64,000 bases of DNA from Acidobacteriota bacterium (GTDB lineage: Bacteria; Acidobacteriota; Thermoanaerobaculia; Multivoradales; Multivoraceae), in contig JAPOWR010000004.1 of NCBI GenBank assembly GCA_026707545.1, positions 1 through 64,000 of the forward strand, given 5' to 3'. Position 1 is the stretch's first letter, and each line of letters opens with the position of its first letter. Both the position numbers and the translations under genes were made by a program. The notes under the pieces were generated by a model. The model worked only from the letters and a program-made list of their open reading frames with translations. It did not search any database and was not told the DNA's origin. Shown here in pieces: positions 1 through 8,076 of this stretch.

Positions 1-1
1 C

Positions 2-1555
2 TTCGCCGGCGCCTCCGCCGACTCCACCGCCGACGACCCCACCAGCACCAACGCCACCCCCGCCACCCCCACCCCCCTCCACTTAGCCACCCGCAAACAC
101 CTCTTCATCGACGACGCCCTCCTCGCCGACACCGGCGACGCCACCTTCACCGTCAACCCACCACGCCGCGCCGAGCGCGTCATCGACAACATCAAGGGCA
201 CGTTCCGCAAGCACCTCACCGTCGCCTCCGGCGACGACGGCGTCATCCGCATCTACAACTCGAGGGAAGAGGACCACCTCGCCGTCTACACCTCGACCGA
301 CGGCGTCCACTTCGACCGGCCCGACCAGGGACGCGGCGAGATCAACGGCCACCGCAACATCGTCATCCCCGACATGGTGGGCGGCCTCGGCAACCCGTTC
401 TGGGACCCGCAGGCGCCGCCCGACGAGCGCTGGAAGTACCTCACGGACTACCAGCGGCGCGGCCTCTACCTCTACACCTCGGCCGACGGCTACGACTGGA
501 CGCGGCGGCGCAACATCGTCCTGCCGTTCCGGTCCGGCACCCAGAGCAGCACCTACTACGACGACCAGCGGCAGGTCTACATGTCCTACCACCGCTCCGG
601 CATCTTCCACACGCCCGGCGGCGTGACGCAGCGCAGTTCGGTGGTCACGGAGCACGAGGACCTGCGCGCGACCCAGCCGTTCAGGCCGCTGACGCAGCAG
701 GAGTACCTCGACCTGCGCGCCGAGTACCCGCTCCGCGACCCGCTGCCGTGGTGGGTCGACAACGGCCCGCTGACGCCGGGCGGGTTCGGCATGGAGTACC
801 CGCACCTCTTCGACCCGACCCCCGAGGACCCGGTGGGCACCGACTTCTACCTCACCAAGGCGATGAAGTACCCCTACGCCCCGGACACCTACCTCGCCTT
901 CCCGGTGGGCTACTTCCACTACTACGGTGACGGCCCGGAGGCGCGCAGGGTGCTGGGCCTGGAGGAGCGCGGCCTCGGCTCCGGCCCGCTCGAATCCCAG
1001 ATCGCCGTCAGCCGCAACGGACTCGACTGGAAGCGTCACCCCGAGCCGGCCTACGTGGGCATCGGCCGCCACCAGGGGCGCGACGTGGTCACCGCCTACA
1101 TCGGCCACGGCATGATCCGCCGCGGCGAGGAACTCTGGCAGTACTACTTCGGCGAGACGCACTACCACTCGCCCCACACCCAGGACCCGGACGGCCGCGG
1201 CGTCTACCGGCTCGTCCAGCGCCTCGACGGGTTCATCTCGCTCGACAGTCCGTACGGCCACGAGACCACCGTCGTCACGCGGCCGCTCACGTTCGAGGGT
1301 GACCGCCTGCAACTCAACGTCGACACCGACGCCGTCGGCTACCTGCAGGTCGGCTTCCTGGACGAGCAGGGACAGCCGATCGAGGGCTACACCGTCGACG
1401 ACTGCGTCTACGTCAACGGCGACTTCATCGCGAAGGAAGTCGACTGGCTGGAGACGGGGACCGACGTGTCCCCGCTGGCCGGCCGGACCGTGCAGGTGGT
1501 GTTCCGCATGCGCGGTGCGAAGCTCTACGCGATGCAGTTCGTGGAAGGAGGATAG
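2..1555 (+). CDS. Beta-propeller (GH32/GH43-like fold) protein, 5' partial
   Basis: The reading frame is open from the left edge of the window to a TAG at 1553-1555, so the N-terminus is missing. After a low-complexity Ala/Thr/Pro stretch comes a segment reading RKHLFIDDALLADTGDATF, followed by repeated blade-like segments (VYTSTDGVHFDRP, LYTSADGYDWTRRR, AVSRNGLDWKRH) typical of five-bladed propeller glycosidase-fold proteins. A likely role is binding or hydrolysis of carbohydrate outside the cytoplasm, but I see no catalytic triad I would vouch for. It ends 5 bp before the next gene on the same strand, and its last codons supply that gene's GGAGG ribosome-binding site, so the two are probably one operon. 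Confidence 0.75.
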   Translation, partial: FAGASADSTADDPTSTNATPATPTPLHLATRKHLFIDDALLADTGDATFTVNPPRRAERVIDNIKGTFRKHLTVASGDDGVIRIYNSREEDHLAVYTSTDGVHFDRPDQGRGEINGHRNIVIPDMVGGLGNPFWDPQAPPDERWKYLTDYQRRGLYLYTSADGYDWTRRRNIVLPFRSGTQSSTYYDDQRQVYMSYHRSGIFHTPGGVTQRSSVVTEHEDLRATQPFRPLTQQEYLDLRAEYPLRDPLPWWVDNGPLTPGGFGMEYPHLFDPTPEDPVGTDFYLTKAMKYPYAPDTYLAFPVGYFHYYGDGPEARRVLGLEERGLGSGPLESQIAVSRNGLDWKRHPEPAYVGIGRHQGRDVVTAYIGHGMIRRGEELWQYYFGETHYHSPHTQDPDGRGVYRLVQRLDGFISLDSPYGHETTVVTRPLTFEGDRLQLNVDTDAVGYLQVGFLDEQGQPIEGYTVDDCVYVNGDFIAKEVDWLETGTDVSPLAGRTVQVVFRMRGAKLYAMQFVEGG

Positions 1556-1560
1556 AGACC

Positions 1561-4221
1561 GTGAACCGTGAAACCCCACCGTTGGAATCCAGTACAGAGC
1601 CGCGCCGCCAGCACCGCCTTATCTCTGGGTGCGCGGACCTTCTGGTCCGCTGCCGGCGAAGCCGGCCGGAAGACCGCGCCGGCCAAAGGCCGGCGACCAC
1701 TCTTCTCTTCCTAGCCCTTGCAACCATCAGCGCCGTGGCCTTCGCCACAACCGGCCCCCAAACCACCCCCATCGACCTCGACGCCTACACCCAGATCCTC
1801 CACGTCTCCACCACCACCGGCGACGACACCACAGCCACCGGCTCCGCAACCACCCCCTACGCCACCCTCACCGCCGCCCTCGCCGTGGCCGACGCCAACA
1901 CCAACACAGCCATTCTCCTAGCCGCCGGCACCTACCCAACCCACAACCTCACACTCCCCCCCAACGCCGACCTCTACGGCGGCTTCGACCCCACCTCCAC
2001 CGACTGGACTCACAACCGCGACATCCAGGCCCACCCAACCATCCTCGACGCCCAGAGCGAAGACCGCGTCCTCACCATCGCCGCCACCGCCACGTCCGCC
2101 GACACCCCCACCAACGCCACCAACCGCATAGACGGCCTCCGCATCCAGGGCGGCCAGGTTCGCGGCCCCGGCGGCGGCATCCTCATCGACGGCGCCTCAC
2201 CCGTCCTCTCCAACAACGTCTTCACCAACAACAGCACCCTCACTCCCGCCAACTGGGCCCCCAAGTACCTCCACGAAACCGCCCACGACGGCGGCGCCAT
2301 CTACTGCCGCAACGGCGGCGCCCCCGAGATCCGCAACAACCTGATCACCGAGAACGGCACCGAAACCGGCCGCGGCGGCGGCATCGCCTTCGACCACAAC
2401 TGCGACGGCCTGATCGCCGACAACGCGATCATCAGCAACGTCGCGGGCGCCGCCGACACCATGCGCAGCAGCGACGGCGGCGGCATCTCCATCTTCAACT
2501 GGTCGTCCCCCGAGATCAGCGGCAACGTGGTCCTCGGCAATTGGGCGCTCAACACCCACGACGGCGGCGGCATCTTCGTCGCCTACTGGTCCTCGGCCAG
2601 GGTCCGCGACAACGTCATCGTCGCCAACCTGGGGACCGACGACGGCGGCGGCCTGTTCGTCGGCGGCCAGGAACACCGCTACGACCGGCCGTTCGACCCG
2701 ATGCCGAACGCCGAGGACTTCTTCGTCGAAGTGACCGGCAACCGCTTCTTCGGCAACACGAACGGTTCCCGCAACTCCAGCGCCCTGCGCATCACGATGG
2801 AGAGCCGCGGCCGGGTCGAGGGCAACGTCGCCGCGCTCAACGGCGGCTTCTACCTGCAGCGGAGCGAGCTGGAGGTCGTGGACAACACGATCCTCGAAGA
2901 CACCCTGCTCATCGAGACCAAGGAAGGGCTCGAGCCCACGCGCTTCAGCAACAACATCGTCACCGGGTCGCTTGAGAGCGACGGCACCGCGACCGTCACC
3001 GCGTCGCTGATCCGCGACGGTTCCGTGGGCGAGGGCAACGAGGCGGGATTGGCCGAGTTCCTCGAGGACGGCCGGGAACTCCAGATGCTCGGAGCCACCT
3101 GGTCCGCGGCCAGCCACCAGACCCACGTCACCTTGGCGGCGCCGCTTCCCGCCGCCGACCTCACCAACCGCGTCGTCGCCAGCCGCGGCGGCTGGGGGGT
3201 CGTCCATTCCGCCTCCGGCCGCAATCTGACCCTCTGGCGCGACCACACTTCCGTCACCGAGCTCCACCTGCTCCCGACCTACCGCCAGATCGCCGATTCA
3301 CCCGGCTTCGGCAAGGGCTTCGACGCCGCCCGCGCCGTCTCCGACTACGAGCCGCGGCGCGTCAACAAGTCGATCGAACTCCTCGAGCGCGGTCAGCCCA
3401 TCTACTACGACGCCTCCACCGGCGGCTATGAGGAAGGCGTGCAGATGGCCGGCACCTGGGGCGACTACATCATCTACAACGTCGAGCACGTGGCGCTCGA
3501 CTTCGCGGCGCTCCGCGAGTTCATGCGCGGCCTGGTCGACGCCGGTCCCACCCCGAGCGGCCACCGGACGCCCACCGTCATCGTCTCCCTGCCCCTGCTG
3601 GGCCTCGACGAACCGACCGTCACCGCCGGCGGCTGGATGGTCCAGCAGGCCCTCGCCCAGGGCGTCCGCGGCGTCCACCTCGCCCGCGCCCGCGACCCCG
3701 AGGGCGTCAAGCGCTTCGTCCAGGCCGCCCGCTACCCGATCCACAAGCAGGCCGTCGACATAGTCGGCGAAGGCCTCCGCGGCTGGGGCAGCCACACCTT
3801 CGCCGCCTGGGTCTGGGGCCTCAGCGTCCCGGAGTACCTCCAGAAGGCCGACGTCTGGCCGCTCAACCCCGAAGGCGAGATCATGCTCGGCGTCAAACTG
3901 GAAGACCAGCAGGCCCTGGACCGGGCCGCCGAGACCCTCTCCGTCCCCGGCCTGGCCTTCGCCGAGCACGGACCGCGGGACCTGGGCCTGTCGTACGGCT
4001 ACCTGGAAGGCCGGGCCGACCCGCCGTTGCCGCCCGAGGTCGTCGCCGCCGGCGAGATGGTGCTGGAGCTGACGAAGGAGCGGGGGATGTTCTTCCTGGA
4101 CAATGTGTTGCCGGGGAATGTGGCGGCGCAGATTGATCGGGGGGTGATGATTGGTGCGGGGAGGAGAGAGGATTCGGCGGAGGTGGGTAGGGGGTACAGC
4201 GGGCGGACTATGCCTTGGTAG
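1561..4221 (+). CDS. Secreted beta-helix protein fused to HpcH/HpaI-aldolase-like domain
   Basis: This GTG-start protein has 886 residues. Residues 47-63 form a signal-peptide hydrophobic core (LLFLALATISAVAFA). Residues about 70-600 are right-handed parallel beta-helix (pectate-lyase-like) rungs with recurring DGGGI and N-N-V/I patterns. From about residue 610 the sequence changes to a TIM-barrel type resembling HpcH/HpaI aldolases: YYDASTGGYEEGVQMAGTW, then IIYNVEHVALDF, TPTVIVSLPLLG, QGVRGVHLARARD, and a C-terminal helix region. GGAGG at 1546-1550 lies upstream of GTG 1561 and I find no better in-frame start. The first 45 residues are Arg-rich because they translate a hairpin repeat (1626-1696). 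A 186-bp piece of the aldolase part (3508-3693) recurs at 17927-18112. The fusion of the two folds is unusual and the function is unknown. Confidence 0.8.
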   Translation: MNRETPPLESSTEPRRQHRLISGCADLLVRCRRSRPEDRAGQRPATTLLFLALATISAVAFATTGPQTTPIDLDAYTQILHVSTTTGDDTTATGSATTPYATLTAALAVADANTNTAILLAAGTYPTHNLTLPPNADLYGGFDPTSTDWTHNRDIQAHPTILDAQSEDRVLTIAATATSADTPTNATNRIDGLRIQGGQVRGPGGGILIDGASPVLSNNVFTNNSTLTPANWAPKYLHETAHDGGAIYCRNGGAPEIRNNLITENGTETGRGGGIAFDHNCDGLIADNAIISNVAGAADTMRSSDGGGISIFNWSSPEISGNVVLGNWALNTHDGGGIFVAYWSSARVRDNVIVANLGTDDGGGLFVGGQEHRYDRPFDPMPNAEDFFVEVTGNRFFGNTNGSRNSSALRITMESRGRVEGNVAALNGGFYLQRSELEVVDNTILEDTLLIETKEGLEPTRFSNNIVTGSLESDGTATVTASLIRDGSVGEGNEAGLAEFLEDGRELQMLGATWSAASHQTHVTLAAPLPAADLTNRVVASRGGWGVVHSASGRNLTLWRDHTSVTELHLLPTYRQIADSPGFGKGFDAARAVSDYEPRRVNKSIELLERGQPIYYDASTGGYEEGVQMAGTWGDYIIYNVEHVALDFAALREFMRGLVDAGPTPSGHRTPTVIVSLPLLGLDEPTVTAGGWMVQQALAQGVRGVHLARARDPEGVKRFVQAARYPIHKQAVDIVGEGLRGWGSHTFAAWVWGLSVPEYLQKADVWPLNPEGEIMLGVKLEDQQALDRAAETLSVPGLAFAEHGPRDLGLSYGYLEGRADPPLPPEVVAAGEMVLELTKERGMFFLDNVLPGNVAAQIDRGVMIGAGRREDSAEVGRGYSGRTMPW
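1626..1696 (-). repeat. Two-hairpin GC-rich repeat, copy a (inside CDS)
   Basis: This copy is in reverse orientation. It contains an 18-bp hairpin at 1633-1650 with stem GCGGACC/GGTCCGC and loop TTCT, then GCCGGC-gaa-GCCGGC at 1652-1666, then GCCGGCC-aaa-GGCCGGC at 1678-1694. The flank CTGGGTGCGC (1625-1634) is the reverse complement of GCGCACCCAG, which follows the hairpin in other copies. The element lies within the coding sequence upstream of the signal peptide. Confidence 0.75.
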
Positions 4222-4551
4222 GGTTTGGTCGGCCTCAACCTCGCGCCCTTCCCCCCAGCCGCACGCCTCCCTCTCCGCAGACCACACAAGTAAGTGTAGA
4301 TACGGCAGTCATTTGAGTTTCTGAGTGGCTGGTACATCCCACAAGACGTCCCACCCCCAGGCCTGTGTGGGCGGGGTTCTCGACCGGGTTCTCGGTCTAG
4401 CTTCCTGCGCTTGGCAGACCCGATGACGGTTGTGGTCTCACACTCCGGCCCACACCGCACCGCTATTGCGGCGTCAATCCTCCACTGACGCGTGCTCCGA
4501 AACGCCCGGTGGCACGGCCGTCGACTTCGAGTACGCAGCAGTGGCACCCGC
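4222..4551. other. Intergenic 330 bp, nothing recognised
   Basis: This gap lies between the convergent ends of the beta-helix gene and the type III restriction gene. Open frames on the minus strand here lack coding character. I see no tRNA, clear terminator hairpin with T-run, or repeat copy. Composition is less GC-biased than in the flanking genes. Confidence 0.5.
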
Positions 4552-7545
4552 TCAAGCAGGCGGTCGGCCGATCATGACCTGCGCGAGCAGTTCGTCGAGG
4601 CTTGAGGCGACCTCGTAACGGGCGGGAGAGTCGCCCGTCGCCAGCGCTTTGAAGTGCGCCCTACCGCACTTGATCTTCTCCTGTTCCGCTGGGCGTAGTT
4701 CGGCCGTATGTATGGTTCCCTTCGTCTCGACAACGAGATACAGCCGCTCGCCATCGTCGGAATCGACCAGGACGGCCCAGTCCGGGTTGTAGGAGCCCAG
4801 CGGTGTCGCCACTCTGAACCAGCTAGGCAGTTTCGCGTACACCTTAACGGCGATGTTCTTCTCGAGTTGGTCGGCGAACTCCGCCTCGGTGTTCGACTCG
4901 TAGATGACGTGGTCGTGGACCGCCTTCCGCGCGGCCTGCATGTTCTTCAAGTAGCCGATCAGTTCTTTGCGCTCGAACAACTCCTGCGCATAGTACGACT
5001 CGTCGCCGATGCGCTGGTACTTGATGCCGTCCACGAGCGCCCGTTGTTTGCATCGGTTGATCGCTTGCGTCGCGTTCTCGATGAACTGCTGCGGGTTCTG
5101 CCGGAAGTCGCGGAGACGGCCGCTGGTAGTCAGGATCTGGTAGATGCTGCGCCTGGTAAGTCGGGTTCTGCCTTGGAGTTCCGTTAGCAGGTCCGGTAGC
5201 TCTATGTCGCCTGGATCAATGGCGACCGTCGCTGCGCCCTCCTTCTCCGCCGCTTCCACCCCGGATTTGCCGATCGCGATGTCCGCCTTGCGCCATTGCA
5301 GCCTCGTTCCGAGAAGGTCTGGTGCGGCCTTCAAGGCGGCGATGCAGTCCATCAGCAGCCGTTCGTTGTCGAAGGCGACGCGGTACGTTGTCTTGTGCTT
5401 GATGCGATTCCACAGCTCTTTGAACTCGGGGCTCTCGAGGATGGCCTGGCGTGGCCGCACCGTTTGGCGCTTGTCCGCATCCTTCACGTTCAGCGTTCTC
5501 GCCAACTTTTTCAGCACCGACACGATCGCCTCTCGCTGGTCGAGAAAGCGGTCCGGCACCATGAACGTGTCGTCCCGCAGTGCCGTCCGGAGAACGTCCT
5601 GGATTCTCCCGTGCCCATCAATGTGGCCTTGCGCCCGCAAGAAGTCGAAAAGGGCCTGGGACTCTTCGAAGCCAAGTGGTGTCTCGTGACCGTCCTTGCC
5701 CGTCACCGGGATCTGTGCGAACTCGTGCGGCTCAACGACCCCGAAGCGGATGCCCGTGTCTTTCTCAATCTCCTTCTGCAGGTTCTCGGCGAAGTCCTCG
5801 TAGCTCTCCGTGGCAATGACGGTCAGCGTGTTCACGTCGAAGCCGCGTAGGCGTTCTCCTTCCTGGTTGACGCAGAGCCGCAGGCCGCGGCCGATCGCCT
5901 GACGCCGGGCCCGTTCCGTCCGAATCTCGCGCAACGCGCAGATCTGAAAGACATTCGGGTTGTCCCACCCCTCGCGTAGCGCCGAGTGGGTGAAGATGAA
6001 CCGAAGCGGCTCTTCGAGGCTCAGGAGCTTCTCCTTCTCCTTCATGATGAGGTTGTAGGCTCGTTCAGCGCTGTCGCGATTCGCTTGGTTGTTCTCGGCC
6101 GTGTCTGTCCAGCCACCCTTCTTGTCGATCGAGAAGTAGCCGTCGTGGACGTCCTCGACATTCACGGAGGGATCCTCTTTGCGGAACAACTTCGCGTAGG
6201 TGTGCATCCCGGCAAGTTGCCGGTACTCCTCCTCGAACATCTCGGCATAGTTGCCCTTCACCGCGTTCCCGTCCGCGTCGTACCGGCGATAGTGCTCCAC
6301 CCGGTCGATGAAGAACAGGCTGAGGACCTTGATGCCCTGCGGTCCGAGCCGGAGTTCCTTGTCTAGGTGTTCCCGGATCGTCCGCCGGATCATCTGTCGG
6401 TGGAGTGCAAGACGGTCCACGTCGAAGCACGCCTCACCCTCACTAAGGCAGCGCTGGACTCCTGGCATTCGCAGGCCCATGGACTTGCTTCCCGGCTTGA
6501 CCGAGATGTCGCCGATGTGGCAGTCGCTGTAGATTCCCCTGCCCGTGACCTGCTCTAGGTCGTAGCCGTCGAGTACGGTGACTTCCTGGCGGATCACTTT
6601 GCCAGCCCTCTCCACGTCGAGTTCGACCCGGGCACTCACCGTGCCCTGTTTGCTCCTGGTCGAGAGAAGCCGCACGTAAGGCCGGTTGTGAGCGTCCTCG
6701 ACGGTGGCGGCTGCCACCTCGATCTGCTTGACTAGCTTCCGCTCGTAGGCGTCCACAGCGTCTAAGCGGTAGACCATATGGTAGCTATCCGCGTGCGTCG
6801 CCGAATAGCGCAGCGTGCACAGGGCGTTCATCCGCTCGAGTGCTTCCTTTCCCCGCCCCCGGAGACCACCGTCCACGCTCTGAGGTTCATCGACGATCAC
6901 GATCGGCCGCGTGGCGCGGATGAAGTCGATCGGCTTTTCCCCACTCGTCTTCTCGTTGTCCTTGTACAAGTTGTTGATGGACTGCTTGTTGATCGCGCCC
7001 ACGGTCACGACCATGATCTGGATGTGTGGACTGGCGGCGAAGTTCCGGACCTGACCGAGCTTGGCCGAGTCATAGAGGAAGTACTCGAACGGCGTCCGCG
7101 AATAGAGAGCCCGGAAGTGGTCCTCCGTCATCTGGAGCGACTTGTACACGCCTTCCTTGATTGCGATTGACGGGACGACGATGACGAACTTTGTGAAGCC
7201 GTACCGCTTGTTCAGTTCGAAGAGCGTACGTAGGTAGACATAGGTCTTGCCAGTACCGGTCTCCATTTCGACCGTGAAGTCCCCTGATTCGAGCGAAGGG
7301 GATCGCGGCAGTGCATTTTCAAGCTGAACAGCCTTCAGGTTCTCGGCGATCTCGTCGTCCGGCAAGCTCAGCCGGTTGCCCACGCCAAGATCGCTCCGCG
7401 CGAAGGGCATTCGCTTCTGTCCGCTGCCCGAGTCGCGAAGGACCGTGAACTCCGTCCGGCATGCCTCCTGGCCCCGGAACAGGCCGCAGACCGCCTCCAC
7501 CGCCCGGAGCTGGAAGTCCAAGTTCGGCTCAAACCGGAGCTTCAT
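4552..7545 (-). CDS. res: Type III restriction endonuclease, Res subunit
   Basis: The product of 997 residues is a DEAD/DEAH-type translocase plus nuclease that, in complex with Mod, cleaves DNA at unmodified asymmetric sites. Visible are the Walker A motif ETGTGKTY (about residues 95-102), FVIVVPSIAIKEGVYKSL (motif Ia), the Walker B-like VDEPQ (about 218-222), helicase motif VI-like RARRQAIGRGLRL, and a C-terminal PD-(D/E)XK-like segment (NPDWAVLVDS...LYLVVETKG, about 925-955). Length matches the family. It sits 3' of mod on the same strand, but the two are separated by a HicAB pair instead of the usual direct adjacency. No frameshift is seen, so it looks intact. Confidence 0.93.
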   Translation of the reverse strand: MKLRFEPNLDFQLRAVEAVCGLFRGQEACRTEFTVLRDSGSGQKRMPFARSDLGVGNRLSLPDDEIAENLKAVQLENALPRSPSLESGDFTVEMETGTGKTYVYLRTLFELNKRYGFTKFVIVVPSIAIKEGVYKSLQMTEDHFRALYSRTPFEYFLYDSAKLGQVRNFAASPHIQIMVVTVGAINKQSINNLYKDNEKTSGEKPIDFIRATRPIVIVDEPQSVDGGLRGRGKEALERMNALCTLRYSATHADSYHMVYRLDAVDAYERKLVKQIEVAAATVEDAHNRPYVRLLSTRSKQGTVSARVELDVERAGKVIRQEVTVLDGYDLEQVTGRGIYSDCHIGDISVKPGSKSMGLRMPGVQRCLSEGEACFDVDRLALHRQMIRRTIREHLDKELRLGPQGIKVLSLFFIDRVEHYRRYDADGNAVKGNYAEMFEEEYRQLAGMHTYAKLFRKEDPSVNVEDVHDGYFSIDKKGGWTDTAENNQANRDSAERAYNLIMKEKEKLLSLEEPLRFIFTHSALREGWDNPNVFQICALREIRTERARRQAIGRGLRLCVNQEGERLRGFDVNTLTVIATESYEDFAENLQKEIEKDTGIRFGVVEPHEFAQIPVTGKDGHETPLGFEESQALFDFLRAQGHIDGHGRIQDVLRTALRDDTFMVPDRFLDQREAIVSVLKKLARTLNVKDADKRQTVRPRQAILESPEFKELWNRIKHKTTYRVAFDNERLLMDCIAALKAAPDLLGTRLQWRKADIAIGKSGVEAAEKEGAATVAIDPGDIELPDLLTELQGRTRLTRRSIYQILTTSGRLRDFRQNPQQFIENATQAINRCKQRALVDGIKYQRIGDESYYAQELFERKELIGYLKNMQAARKAVHDHVIYESNTEAEFADQLEKNIAVKVYAKLPSWFRVATPLGSYNPDWAVLVDSDDGERLYLVVETKGTIHTAELRPAEQEKIKCGRAHFKALATGDSPARYEVASSLDELLAQVMIGRPPA

Positions 7546-7585
7546 CGTCTGAGGCGGGAGCGACCAAAGGCCACAGGCAGCAAGT

Positions 7586-7813
7586 TCATGCGAGCATCAG
7601 CCGCTCGCCGTGTGGCTCTGGCACGCCCCACCCTCGCTCCCTCGCCGTGTCGACCCAGAGTCCCATCGGGTCGTTGATGTTGCACAGGGCCTCCTGTTGG
7701 GTCTCGCCGTGAGCCATGCACCCTGGAAGCTCCGGCACGTCGGCAATGAAGACGTTGTCCTCATTGCTCCAGTAGAGGATGACCTCGCACCTAAACATCA
7801 CTTGAACCTCCAC
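7586..7813 (-). CDS. hicB: HicB-type antitoxin
   Basis: This 75-residue protein has the HicB partial RNase-H-like fold, seen as VIADVPELPGCMAHGETQQEALCNI, which matches the family's E/DxPxxPGCxxxGxTxxEA signature. A second possible start is the Met at residue 6 (MFRCEVILYW). It would neutralise the HicA mRNA interferase and bind the operon promoter. It overlaps the 3' end of hicA by 16 bp, giving toxin-first order. The pair is inserted between mod and res. Because hicA is frameshifted, this antitoxin may be redundant. Confidence 0.85.
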   Translation of the reverse strand: MEVQVMFRCEVILYWSNEDNVFIADVPELPGCMAHGETQQEALCNINDPMGLWVDTARERGWGVPEPHGERLMLA

Positions 7814-8051
7814 AAGCCATACTTCCTGATTGTGCGTCGCACCTGCCGGACCTGGTAGACCTTCGCGGCGCCACCCTTCTCCTGAAGGTTGATTTGCTCC
7901 TCGACGCCGTCACGAGTGAAGACACGGTGGCTTCCGGGAACTCGTTCGTCAAGCCTAAGGCGCAGCAACAGACGGCGCAACTCGCAAACCGGAAGCTCGC
8001 ATCTGATCGCCCCAGCAGAATGGTCTGCAGCAGTCGTTCGTGCTGTGCCAT
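7798..8051 (-). pseudogene. hicA: HicA-type toxin, frameshifted
   Basis: The N-terminal part reads MAQHERLLQTILLGRSDASFRFA from an ATG at 8051. The C-terminal part (LRRLLLRLRLDERVPGSHRVFTRDG then INLQEKGGAAKVYQVRQVRRTIRKYGL) continues in another frame from about 7980. The GSHRVF-type segment carries the HicA active-site His. Adding one base near 7981-7984 (reading TTT GCG GAG TTG CGC) restores one continuous 84-residue HicA. So there is a one-base deletion, or a sequencing error, in the middle. The 5' end overlaps nothing, and mod ends 25 bp upstream. Confidence 0.75.
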
Positions 8052-8076
8052 GCGGTGGCTCTTGCCTCCACGTCTC

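Noticed and set aside
83..1579. 498-residue minus-strand open frame opposite the first gene
   Set aside because: It is a low-complexity Val/Arg/Ala/Asp-rich antisense shadow with no motif, while the plus-strand frame encodes recognisable blades.
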